Assembly (NCBI GenBank): GCA_039621445.1 | Contig: CP154954.1 | Location: 2,108,001-2,172,000 of the forward strand | Origin: Euglena gracilis | Taxonomy: Eukaryota > Euglenida > Euglenophyceae > Euglenales | Length of the DNA: 64,000 nt | Direction: 5' to 3' | In this document: positions 31,390 to 41,876 of the stretch, piece after piece | Numbering within the stretch: the stretch's first letter is position 1 | Layout of the letters: the number at the start of each line of letters is the position of its first letter | Notes under the pieces: model-generated | Database searches by the model: none | What the model saw: only the letters and a program-made list of their open reading frames with translations | What the model was told of the DNA's origin: nothing | Program-made: the position numbers and the translations under genes

Positions 31390-31650
31390 GTTCAAATCTG
31401 GTTGGGAAATCCCAACATTTGCGACCAGAAAAATCCCAGCAGAAGTGCATGTTTGTATTGTCAGCTGGGAAATGCCAGCGACATCAACATGACCATCAGT
31501 TGAAGGGGAAATCCCAGCAGCATTTGCAGCAGGGAAATTACCATCAGTATTTGCTGCCTGAAAAGCCCCACCATCTGACAGCAGAATGCCAGCACCACCT
31601 GCTACAGGAAAAATCCCAGCAGCAGTTGCAACAGGAACAATCCCAACATG
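31390..31650. repeat. GGGAAATCCCAGCAG-type repeats
   Basis: GGAAAATCCCAGCAG and related 15-36-base units recur with CAGCAACA spacers. The open frames here (Gln/His-rich) are a by-product. Confidence 0.7.
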
Positions 31651-31663
31651 AAGCAACAAGCTT

Positions 31664-31985
31664 TTTCAGCCCCCCTGTGAGACTGAAAATTTCAATTTTC
31701 TGCCCCCCCCCTTGTGAGACTGAAGAATTTAATTTTCTGCCCCCCCGTGACACTGATAATTCAAATTTTCACCCCCCCCGTGAGACTGAAATTTTTAATT
31801 TTCACCCCCCAATGAGACTGACAATTTTAATTTTCAGCCCCCCCCCGAGACTCAAAATTTTTTGAGCCCCCCCCGTGAGAGTTAAAATTTCAATTTTCAT
31901 CCCCCCTGTGACTGAAAATTTTGATTTTCAGCCTCCCCCCCGGGTCCGAAAACTTTGACCTTCAGCCCCCGTGAGTCGAAAATTT
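31664..31985. repeat. About 37-base minisatellite
   Basis: The unit is a C run, then GTGAGACTGAAAATTTCAAT, then TTTC. There are about eight diverged copies, each with an AAATTTCAATTTT-type mini-palindrome. Confidence 0.9.
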
Positions 31986-32239
31986 TAGACGGCTGGCGGA
32001 GGAGACCGCAGGAGGCGGCGGTAAAGCCCGGCCCACGGCCTCGGTGAACGGTGAGCACTTGCGTGCCTTGACTCACTTTCACTGATTCACTTTTTTACCG
32101 CAAGGGCTGGGTGCGGAGTATAGCAGGGTCGGAATAAAACCGGTCGTACCCCTCCGGGGAGGGGGGCGGGATTAAGCCCGACGGGTGGAGGGCAAGGGGG
32201 CGGCATAAAACCGCACGGGTAAAAGCCGGTCGGCCTTTA

Positions 32240-32443
32240 ATGCCAGACGACTTTTGGCTACCCCCGGTAAAACAGGAGAAATGTGGTTTCTGTGGTGTTG
32301 CCATTCCGAAAAATCCAAATTGTGTGGAGCTGAACAAAGTTGTCTGTGACGCCTGCGGTTTGGCATATCATTTTCATTGCCAAGATTTGCGGCGGCCACC
32401 AAAGTATGGCTCTTTTCTGTGTAAAGCCTGTTGTGTGCCGTGA
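32240..32443 (+). CDS. PHD finger, C-terminal exon
   Basis: The frame contains CGFC, then VVCDACGLAYHFHC, then FLCKACC, the Cys4-His-Cys3 spacing of a PHD zinc finger (C-x2-C, C-x2-C, x4-H-x2-C, C-x2-C), and stops right after. PHD fingers read histone H3 tails or occur in chromatin and some transposon proteins. An ATG at 32240 is available. However, the first codons overlap the end of the TIR element, so the true coding start may be the K-Q-E-K at 32273 or an acceptor there (GGTAAAACAG). Upstream partner: family X copy B at 30471-30740. Confidence 0.65.
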   Translation: MPDDFWLPPVKQEKCGFCGVAIPKNPNCVELNKVVCDACGLAYHFHCQDLRRPPKYGSFLCKACCVP

Positions 32444-32750
32444 TTTTCGCCCCTTCCCTGTCGTTCTGCCAAGGCAACCTAGCCTTCTTGTTGTCGTCTT
32501 CGTGTTGTAGAGTGCCCCCGACCCGCCTCACCCGTTGAGGACCACCCGGCCTCTCAACCGCACGCCGATTTTTCATGATTGCGATTTTGCACACCGATTT
32601 TTCTTGCTGGGGGTTGCCACAGATGCCCTCACTGAAAACGTGCCTGAACACAGATGCCTTCACTGAAAACGTGTCATTGGCACAAATGCCCTCATTGAAA
32701 ACGTGTTCATGACCACGAATTCCAGGGCAGGCATTTGGCGGGCTGAACAC
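32444..32750. other. Downstream of the PHD exon, no gene
   Basis: A repeated word, GCC(T/C)TCACTGAAAACGTG, occurs three to four times at 32622-32706. Otherwise unremarkable. Confidence 0.4.
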
Positions 32751-32754
32751 GTTT

Positions 32755-32985
32755 TTAATTTACCCTCACCCCCCCCCTCAAAGTGGCCACCCTCTAGGCA
32801 CCATGGGACCCCAAATGGCCACTCTGGGAGGGGGGACACTTTTGGGGGGGGGTCAAATTTTGGCCTTCGGCGCCTTTGGCGCCGAAGGAAAATTGCCACT
32901 TTGAGGGGGTATAAACCAAAATTTGCCAAACCTTTTGGCCACTTTGGGAGGGGGGACACTTTGAGGGGGGGGGTGAGGATATATG
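32755..32985. mobile_element. G-tract element with CCTCAC ends
   Basis: Starts CCTCACCCCCCCCTCAAAGTGGCC and ends with the inverse, around a GGCGCC-TTT-GGCGCC hairpin. A diverged relative lies at 35845-36063, straddling the left edge of the large inverted repeat. Confidence 0.6.
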
Positions 32986-33139
32986 ATGCATGGCACCTGA
33001 GGTGTGAGATGTCAAATTTTGGAATACACAATCGCTGAAAGCAAGCGCTGTGTGCATTAACGGTATGGCGGAATCCTGTGGCCATCTGTCAAAAGCCCTT
33101 GAGAAGAGCTTTCGATTGATGGGGAACATGGCATCAGAC

Positions 33140-34180
33140 ATGTGAAAACTTCAATCGGCCGATGGAGGCCAGATAGTCCACTTCGGGACCCCAGGACCCC
33201 TCCTCCCCCCACTGTTCAGTTTACTCCCGAGACCCCCCCCCTGTGTACCTGGAGGTACCTGTTCACTTTGGGAAAAAAAAACAACAAAAAACGGAACGCC
33301 GGGCAAACACCGAAAAGGGCTTTTTCAAAAAAATTTCGGTGCACCCAGAATGGCGTCCCACGTGCGATGAATGATGCGCTGCCGATTACAGTGGACCCTC
33401 CAAGGAGGACAAGGCAGTACAGTTGGTCAAACCTTGGGACCCCCCCTCCCCCCCCTGTACAGTTCCAACCCCCCCCTCCCGGGACCCCCCCCCACTTCCA
33501 ACCCCCCCGAGACAGATGAAAATTTTTTTTAAAAAAAACGGCTTGTTTTTTTGAAACAAAAAAACAAGCCGTTTTTTAAGGGGGTGGTGCGGGTCGCGGG
33601 GGGGTCATGGGGGGGGTCACGGGGCGGGGGCCAAAAATCTTTTCCCCTGAAAGAAGTGCCAAAAACTGGTGCATTTCCCCACCCAAAACGGAATTTTGTC
33701 AAAAATGGCCCAAACTTCATCCCAAAAACGTGTTGGTCAAGAAAATCCTAACAAAATTCCCTTTTCAAAAAATGACCAATTTTATCGCGATGCCACGTCA
33801 TGGATGTTGCCTCCCGGCTACCTGCAAAGTGTCATACTTCCCCCGTGACCCCCCATTTTTGGGTGTGAAGGCGCATTGGGCGGAGAAGGATACATGAAAG
33901 TTCATTGTTTTTTTTTTAAAAAATGTTGAAAAAAAAGAATGGCGAAGGATCGATTCTCAGGTCACGGGGGGGTCACGGGGGTGTAACTGGGGGGGGGGCA
34001 CGGGGTTAGTACCCCCTAAGAAAAAATATGTTTTTTTAAAATTTTTTTTAAAAAAAACCTCATGGGGGTTTGGGGGAATTTTTTTAAAACTTTTTTTTTA
34101 CTTTTTTTCATCTCTGCAGCTTCGTAGTCCATTAAAGGTGCTGGAAAAACTAAAAATACGTCACTTTTGATGACCAAAAA
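33140..34180. other. C/G-run and A-rich stretch
   Basis: Contains CAGTACAGTTGG...CCTGTACAG segments (33409-33470) also seen at 37624-37675, a small inverted TTTTTTGTTTCAAAAAAAC palindrome at 33535-33580, and GTCACGGGGG arrays at 33960-34005. No gene supported. Confidence 0.45.
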
Positions 34181-34191
34181 AATGAGTGGGG

Positions 34192-34931
34192 GTGTATGAG
34201 TCGCGGGGGGGGTCGCGGGGGGGTCGCGGGGGGGTCGCGGGGGGAATGTGGAAGTTTTGACGGGTCACGTGTGACAAGTGTGACCTTTCATACAACGTCA
34301 CATGGAACCTATTTTTAGAACTTTTGGGTCCAAAAATAGCAATTAGGAATTTGTCACACATTTTTGGCAATTTTGATTCCTAATTTGAGTGCAAATTAGG
34401 AATTAGGTGCCACTTTTTGGCTCCTACTGGGATGTGGAAACCCTCCATGTGTGGGTCGCAGGGGGGTCGCGGGGGGGTCGCGGGGGGGGTCGCGGGGGAT
34501 ACACCCTTTTCCTCAAAAAATGGGCATTTCGCAAGGAAAAAGGTCAAATTTTGCTTTTTTAAAAAAGAAAACATGTTTTTTTGTTGGGGGTGTATCCCCC
34601 GCGACCCCCCCCCCCCCGACCCCCCCCCGCCCCCCCCCCGCCCCCACCACGGAGGGTTTCCCCATCCCAGTAGGAGCCAAAAAAGGGCACCTGATTAGGA
34701 ATTTGCACCCAAATTAGGAATCAAAATTGCCTAAAATGTGTGACAAATTCCTAATTGGAGCTATTTTTGGACCAAAAGTTCTAAAAATAGGTCCCATGTG
34801 ACGTTGTATGAGAGGTCACACTTGTCACGTGTGACCCGTCAAAACTTCCACGTTCCCCCCGCGACCCCCCCCCCGCGACCCCCCCGCGACCCCCCCCCCA
34901 CCCCACCGCGACCCCCCCCCCTCTCATACAC
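34192..34931. mobile_element. Foldback element with 320-base arms
   Basis: The left arm (34192-34507) and right arm (about 34586-34931) are inverted copies bounded by GTGTATGAG and CTCATACAC. Arms carry TCGCGGGGG arrays at both ends and a unique middle (GACGGGTCACGTGTGACAAG, then AATTAGGAATTTGTCACACA). The spacer is under 80 bases of A/T runs. No gene. Confidence 0.85.
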
Positions 34932-35094
34932 TCGTTTTTTTTGTTGAAAAACAAAAAACGTCAACCCTGGCTCAATTCCGCATGGTGTGCCAAGGGGGAG
35001 TGATTGAAGCTGCTTCCTGCGTTTCTACTACCAACTGGCCGCCCTCCGGGCGGCCCGGACCCCCCTTCTGGCCAATTAGGGGGGGGGGTTACCC

Positions 35095-35165
35095 CAAGGG
35101 GGTGGTGCGGGTCACGGGGGGGGGGGTCACGAGGGGGGGGGGGTCACGGGGGAGTCACGGGGGAA
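35095..35165. repeat. GTCACGGGGG array
   Basis: Tandem GTCACG plus G runs of 5 to 9, similar to 33960-34005 and 37297-37325. Confidence 0.8.
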
Positions 35166-35430
35166 GTATGCCACTTTGGAGGAAGTCGGGAAGCAGCATC
35201 CATGATGTTGCATCCCATCACGAGAAGGGCGGCACGCATCCTAAAATCGTTGATTTTTGGGTCCAAAAAGCGGTCATTTTTGGCCATCTTTGGGCCATTT
35301 TTGAACAAAAAAAAATGCTTTTTGGTCCGAAAGTGGTCATTTTTGGGTATGTCCGAACATGGGTGAAGTCCACCGGGGGGGGGGGGGTCCCGGAAACCCT
35401 CCCCCTCATCTGCCTCAGTGAAGTTAAACA

Positions 35431-35819
35431 CCCCCCAAATAATACTCCCCCCCAAATAATACCCCCCCCCAAATAATACCCCCGCCTCGGGGTCCGACTT
35501 CGGCCGCCTAAATAATACCCCGGACAAAGGCCCGGATTTTTGACCTGAAAATGTCGGTAAAAACCATTATCTGTGACAACAAATTACGAAAAAAAAAATT
35601 TTCCCGGCTCATCTGGCCTCCATAAAATGGTAAATTTCACAAGAAAGTGCAAAAAATGACCCCAAAGAGGGTTTTGGGTGCTATTTTGGGTTTTACGGGA
35701 CTTCGAAAAATTTCGAAAGATTTGGGAAAATAATACCCCCCCCAAATAATACCCCCCCCCCCTCGGGCCGGGACTTCGGGCGAAAAAATAATACCCCGGG
35801 GGGGTATTATTTGGGGGGT
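35431..35819. mobile_element. G-tract element with AAATAATACC words
   Basis: Begins CCCCCCAAATAATAC and ends GTATTATTTGGGGGG. Arrays of AAATAATACCCCCC lie at both ends, with TCGGGxCCGACTTCGG palindromes, around an AT-rich middle. No gene. Confidence 0.65.
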
Positions 35820-35864
35820 CAGCTTAACTAACTTAATTTCACTACCCTCACCCCCTCAAAGTGG

Positions 35865-38185
35865 CCACCCTCCAGGCATCGTGGGACCCAAATGGCCACT
35901 CCAGGGGAGGGGGGACACTTTGGAGAGGAGGTCAAATTTTGGCCTTTGCCGCCTTTGGTGTCGAAGGAAAATTAGGGGTAAACCCTTTGAGGGGATAAAC
36001 CAGAATTTGCCAAAAAACTTGGCCACGTTTGGGGGGTGACATTTTGAGGGGGCGAGGGTGAGTTAAATTTGGTTAAGGTAAATTGGGTGAAGTTAACTTC
36101 ACTGGTGAAGATTACTTCACTGGTGAGGTTCACTACAAGAGAACTTGTTTGTCAAAAAAAAATGGCCAAAATGACATTCTTTAAGAAATTTTGATAAAAG
36201 TCCACAACAAATGCACACAGAGTGACGACCATTAACAGAATGGCGGCGCATGTCTTATGATGGTATGGTCGTGGGTTGGAAACCCACGAGGTCACACAGG
36301 TCCTTTGAGGGGCGAGACCGTGCCAATTAAGTACATCGCCAATTTTTATTTTGGAATTCATCCAACACTTTTTCAGGCGGGTTGCTGCCTTCGGGTCCAA
36401 AAACAGTCTCCCCTTTGGCTGTAAAAAAAAAAAACTTGAACTGCACTTTTTTTGCAGTGCCTTTGACTTGTTTTTTTCTCACATGGGATGACAACAACAC
36501 ATAAACCCAATTTTTAAATGGGAAAAAAAGGTGCTTTGCACACAAAAAAAGGAGAAACGGTCTGAAATTTCTGAAAAAGGTAGAACATAAATTACACGGC
36601 GGAAATTAAAAAATGAATTACGCCGTAAGTTACGCGTAAGTTACAAGTGAAACTTACAATTGTAAATTACGTTGCAATGCTACCAGGTGCGAAGCGCCGA
36701 GGAAACTTTTTTTATGGCACAACCAAAATGTATTTTTTTTCTGTCCCCCTGGCCCCAAAGGGGCCGAGACGTTAACGCCTTTTTTGAATTCCAATGCTCC
36801 AAAAAATTTGAGCTAGAAAGCGAAATCATGGGTAGAACCCCTTTGGAAACCCCCCAACTCAACCCAACTGTCGACTTCGCAACCTGGGGGGGGGGCAGCC
36901 CCCCCCCCCCAGGTTGAGGACAATTCTTTTCTGTTTTTTAGGGGGGTTTCTTCCACAAAAATTTCATGTTTCCCCTCCCCCCTTTTGCCATGCGATTCTT
37001 TTGTACTTGTGCAATCTCCCCTTTTGCCAATGGGACATATTTTGGGTCAAATTAATACGCCAAAAAAGGCGCCATTGTTTGGGTCGAAAATCTTTTCACC
37101 TCAAATCTTGGCATTTCTTTCCATTTTTTTGACCATGTCAAGACAAATTTTCGATGGTTTGAACCAGAAAATTGATGAAAAGCGACCAAAAACGCCACCT
37201 ACATCAAAAAGCAGGCTGAAATGATGAATGAAAAGAAAGGCTGGGTGATGAAGGTTGATGCATTGTATGAAAATTGAAAGCTCGATTCTCGGGTCACGGG
37301 CGGGTCACGGGGGGGTCACGGGGGTAGCACCCCCCTAACCCCCCCAATTGGCCATCTGGACCTGTCCTTCATAATCGCGAACCCCCGAAAAACACCCGAA
37401 TAAAGGCATTTTCCCTTGAAATGAGAACCCCCCCCCCTAATTGGCCACCTGGGCTTTGGCCAATTAGGGGGGGGGGAATAAGGGGGGGGTGTTTAAAGTG
37501 AAAATACTGGCTACCACTCTTTTTACAAGACACAAATGTTTTGCAAAATGCATCTGAATTTCGCAAAACCCATCATTGCCAACCTCAATTGGACGAAAAA
37601 TGTCGCAACTGTCTCGGGGGTAGGCAGTACAGTTGTGATTTTCTGGGGACCCCCCCTCCCCCCCCCCTGTACAGCTTCCAACCCCCCCCTCGGACCCCCC
37701 CCTCCCCCCCTGTGCCTTGTTTCCAAGGAGGGGGTTTGCATGGTGCAGAGGAAGTGCATCACTTTGTAGGCATCAAGGCAATACCGTAATAAAATGTGCT
37801 CACACTGCGGGTCGCCGAGATTGCTCAGGACATGTCAAGCTTCCTTCATTTGGTCCACCAACGCTGGCACCTCTTTTTTTTAAACGTTGTTGAAGCCGGG
37901 TGCTCCATTGGAAAGCCCAAGACTCGCAAGCCCTGGCCAGGCAACCATGGGACTTTTGGGGGGTGGTTCGGGACGCGGGGGGGACGCGGGGGGGGGGACG
38001 CGGGGGGGACGCGGGGGGGAACTGTGGCCCAACCACCCCCACACGTTTTCTTTGGCGTCACCCGAATTTGTATGAAATTTTCATTTGGTCGCCCAAAAAA
38101 CATGCCCGGCCGAAATCCGGGACGCGGGGGGGACGCGGGGGGGGGACGCGGGGGGGACGCGGGGGGAACACCCCCTTGGGATGGA
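35865..38185. repeat. Left arm of 8.3-kb inverted repeat
   Basis: About 2.32 kb, the reverse complement of 41877-44191 with few differences, mainly G-run lengths and T runs. It contains no recognisable gene. It has several perfect palindromes (GTGAAGTTAACTTCAC near 36090, GTGGGTTGGAAACCCAC near 36273), GTCACGGG and GACGCGGG arrays, and a CAGTACAG...CTGTACAG segment. Its outer edge cuts through a CCTCAC-ended G-tract element. Confidence 0.93.
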
Positions 38186-38267
38186 ACGGAACGGGGCAAC
38201 TCAAAGTTTGGGCATTCTGTGTTTGATTGGACTTGTGGTGGTCCCCAAAGGCGGCGCTTCTGCAGAT

Positions 38268-38745
38268 TCAGGTGCACCCCGAGGCGGCTGGAGCTTGCAT
38301 GGATGATTCCAAGGCCTCCATTGCGCCTACGAGGTGCCCATCATCCAGATACCATGCATTCATAGCGAGATCCCTTGGGAGTCCTGTCACCACATCTTGC
38401 CGTGTCAAGGCGAAGAAGAGCGGCCCAAAGGGGTCACCTTGCTGCACTCCTTGCTCACTGGTGAGTTTGTGGCCTTGCGAATACAAGAAGGAGTGAGTCG
38501 CATACGACAGGCGAGCCCATGCTTCCAAGTCCGGGGCTCGTGAACGCACTGCATCAAGCAGAGCTTGCCGATCCACCGCATTGAAGGCGTTCTGGAGGTC
38601 GACTTGCGATGCCCATGGACCATTGGGTGTGTTTTGCACGTAGGAATGCAGTCCTTAGGCAATGGCCACACAGGCTCCTTCCATTGCCATCCCACTTTGG
38701 TTTGGTGAGCAAGTCTGCTGCACTTGCCCGCAAATCTGGCGATCA
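38268..38745 (-). pseudogene. LINE-type reverse transcriptase fragment
   Basis: The minus frame reads PNQSGMAMEGACVAIA, a stop, then SQVDLQNAFNAVDR, SEQGVQQGDPFGPLFFAL and WYLDDGHLVG. These are RT motifs A, B and C of non-LTR retrotransposons (FNAVDR, GVQQGDP, YLDD). One in-frame stop near 38655 and missing fingers, thumb and endonuclease make it a remnant of about 160 residues. It abuts the left arm of the inverted repeat and lies downstream of the RT-RNase H gene in the same orientation, but belongs to a different class. Confidence 0.8.
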
Positions 38746-38802
38746 GGGATCGTAGGATCCGCGAAGCATGGGAACACATGGGAATGGACAACACACCCAC
38801 CG

Positions 38803-41632
38803 TTACCCGTGAAGGATCCCGATGGGGCGGCATTGATGGAAGGAGCGACAGAGAGAGGAGAATCGTTCTTCAACAGATTGGTTTGGGAGTGATAAGTAGG
38901 GGGACAGGTTCCAACGGGAGATCGGGTCAGCAGGTTGGAGGGACGAAGGGCACCAAAGTAGGTGGGCAATGAGTTTGGTACGTGTAAGAAAGTTCAGTAA
39001 ACGGCGGAGGTCTTTACAAAGGGGTAGGTTCGAGAGGGAGGGAGTGAAGTGCGAAAGGAGGTGGAGAGCGGAAAGGTTGTCACCAATAATAGTGCAGGGA
39101 TGGAGACCAGTGTTATGGGCGAAGTGGACAGCTTGTTCCAAGGCAAGCAGCTCGGCACGTTGTTGGGATATGGCTGGGCAGTGGATTCGTTGGATTCGGC
39201 ATCCGACGGTGGGGCAGTAAAGGCCGATTTGGCAGCCTTCAGTTGTGAGGGCGGCGTCAACGAAGATGAGGGGGTTGAATAGGGGAGGTGGGATTGGGTC
39301 GAAAGCGGTCCAGGGTGTGAGGCCTTGTAAGAGGAGGTGGAAGAGGGCCCTTCGGAGTTTTGGAAAGGCGTGGTCGAGCCGGCCAATTGTGTACTTTGTC
39401 AAGTACCATCCCTGGAGGAACAGGGTTGTTCCACGATGAGGTCGGTGGAACCACAGCATGTAACCGGTGAGGCGGTCGATTACACGAGGATGTAGGGGAA
39501 TATAGGCGCATAGGAGGCATAGGGCAAGGGCCCTTTGGGATGTGGCAAGGGTGTTTTGGATGGTCCGATTGCAAAGGTTGAAGACCTTGCCCAGCCAAGT
39601 GATTTCTTGTGTCGGCACAAGGGAGGATTTGGGGGAGATGAGGAGGTTATTTGAGAGAAGGGTAGATGTGATGGTGCTGGTCACGAGGTTGCAGAGGGAG
39701 TACGATGGGGCAAGGACGAGAATGTCGTCATAGTAGGTGAAGATGAAGAAGTGTGTTCCGTTGGTGTACGTCGAAGGGAGGGAGGAAAGCCTGCTTGATA
39801 AGGTCTTGAAGGGTAAGTTGGGCTAGTATGGGGGACATGTTCCACCCGAAGGGAAGGCAGGGGAAGTAGAAGGAGGAGGTGCGGAAGGCGTGCTTGGCGG
39901 AAGGAGGAAGTTAGAGACTCCAAAAGAAATTGGTGAGGTCGATGGTGGCAGCCCACAGTGTGCCGGGGGGGAATTTGGAAATGGTGTGGGAGATTTGGGG
40001 AAGGGAGGGGAGGTGGAATGGTGGAGGGTTGGAGAATGTGTTCGCCCACCGCAAGTCGGCAATAAAGCTGACTTTACTGCTGTTTTTGGGGTGGATAAAA
40101 GAGGCCATGTTGGAGGAGGGGTGGAATTCCCCCGAAGATCTTGGCAGGGGAAGAAGGAACTTGTCCCGTGCCAAAGAGTGGAGAAGGACAAAAGTGAGTG
40201 GGGAGGGGCGTCGCTGAAGAGACGGCGGTGGTGGATGGTAGAGGAGGGTGTGGACGAGGCTGGGGGGGACAACAGTGTCCCAAACATGGGTCGGGATGGG
40301 ATAGGAGCCGCGTTGTCCAAGCCCGCGTTCTGCAAGTTCTTTTGAGGGGAGAGCACAGGTGGCATCGTTGTAATATTTCAGGGTGAGTATAAGAAGCCAG
40401 TTGAGGGAGAGGACGGAGAGGAGGAGAGAGATAAGACGACCCATGGTAAGGTGCAGAAGCGATGCAGTTTGGAGATCCAGGAGGACATTGAACATATTCC
40501 GGAGTATATGGTACATACACTTCCTGGAAATTGGATGGGGGAGGTTAAGTTTTGACAAACGACCGGCTAGGCCGCACAGTGTATTGCGGGAGGGTGGATG
40601 GTCGTTCTCGTCTCCTTGACTTTTCGAGAGCCGGCGAAGGGTAGACGTCCGTGGGGATGCAGCCGGCTGGGGTAGTGAGTGCGGTGGTGGGCCAATTGCC
40701 ATTCGGGGAGGGGGGACGGCGGGCCTAGATATCTTGGCAGGGAAGATTTGTTGAAGGGGAGAGCAGCCATGATTGCGTGCGGGGGGCCGGGCAGCAGCGT
40801 AGGCCGAGGGGAAGCGCCAGGTTGTCCCATGAGAGGGTGGGCAGTGCACCAAGGTTTTGGGCTGGTACTTGTCCAGCTGGGGCAAGACGTCCCAGGTGCC
40901 GCGTGACCACGCCCAAGGTGTCAGTTTCCGGCGGATAGGTATTGGAAAAGGGCAGTTGGCTGAGGACACTGGCCCGGGGTTGGGCTGAATGTCGCCGCAG
41001 AGAAGAATCCATTTTTTTTCCGGGAAGGAGTAGGGGTTTGGCGGGAAAGGTTTAGGGAGGTGTGTGGGGTTTGTCTTTTGTGCAGTCAGGACCAGAGAGG
41101 CCCATTTTTGCGATGTGGTGGTGTTTGGGAAAGGAAAACCCCACAAAACCCCACAAAAATGGGTTTGGGAGGAATGGGGAGAAAGTGCACCCAAGGTCCT
41201 CGGGGGAACACATGGGACAAGGGGAAGGGTATGGCAAATGGCGCAGGAATGTTGGGGGGGAAGGTGTGTAAATGGGAAAGGGAGATTGTTTACAACAGTG
41301 GTCGTTAAGATTCCACTGGGAGTGCAGGAAGAATGTCCCAGATTTGGAAATGGAAGGAGGGGGGCATTTGGCAGTGAAATGGGGAAGGGGGGTGTGGGGG
41401 AGAAATTTGGATGATGAAAGAATTGTGGGTGAATGTTGGGTCGCTGGGTGTGGATGTGCTGTAAAATGATTTTGTTGGGGGAAGGAAAAGCAAGGCATCG
41501 TGTAAGGACAACACTAGCCCAGGGAGTGCAGTGACAGGAGGGGGGCCAGGAGGGAAGAGAGGGAGAGGGGGAATTCACCTGCCAAGAGCTGGTGAAGGTG
41601 AACAGCAGCAGAACCAATTTATAGATCATCAT
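38803..41632 (-). pseudogene. RT-RNase H polyprotein with 2A-like motif
   Basis: Minus strand. A hydrophobic start (ATG pair at 41627-41632, MMIYKLVLLLFTFTSS) leads a His/Pro-rich region. Next comes LLCGDIQPNPGP (about 40971-41003), a 2A-like ribosome-skipping motif. RT follows: FIADLRWAN, then IDLTNFFWSL, a TAA stop at 39911, then in the same frame LPFGWNMSPILAQ. A frameshift near 39760 precedes the catalytic FTYYDDILVL. The connection (EITWLGKVFNL) and RNase H follow with all four acidic positions visible: FVDAALT, AELLALE, IIGDNLSAL and PADPISR. This RT-RNase H type fits LTR, DIRS-like or pararetroviral-like elements, not LINEs. No integrase, protease or recombinase was found. Confidence 0.8.
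40971..41003 (-). other. 2A-like ribosome-skipping motif
   Basis: Encodes LLCGDIQPNPGP. The consensus is D(V/I)ExNPGP. NPGP and the GDI part are present, but the E is Q. In known 2A peptides the ribosome skips the Gly-Pro bond, so the upstream His/Pro-rich product and the RT would be made separately. Activity of the Q variant is not assured. Confidence 0.7.
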
Positions 41633-41876
41633 CTTCTTGTCAGCTTTCGTCTGCAAGTCAAACAGCCAGCTAGAAGCGTTCTGATCTCGAACTGGACAGC
41701 GGTTTTTGTGTTTCGGAACTTGAACTTCCAACTTGATCATCGGCACGAGATGTTCTTGACGGCAGCATGCATTCCTCAACTTCAGGATAACCTTTCCAAA
41801 CGTATTCCAGTGCTTGGTGTACTTGGTGTACTTCCTTTCGTGAAAAATACACGAAAAAAAATAGACACTCAGAAAG

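Larger units (their letters stand above)
30728..32273. mobile_element. Candidate 1.5-kb TIR element
   Basis: A perfect 16-base inverted pair, ACCGGGGGTAGCCAAA at 30728-30743 and its complement at about 32257-32272, bounds it. If the ends are CCGGGGG, each side is flanked by TA. Inside both ends, words such as CTTAATGACCG, CTTATTGTCG and ATAAAACCGG repeat. The body is mostly minisatellite, with no intact transposase. Confidence 0.45.

Noticed and set aside
36240-36310. GTGGGTTGGAAACCCAC as a possible tRNA B box or terminator
   Set aside because: It is a plain palindrome without an A box or a fold resembling tRNA, and it is copied with the arm.
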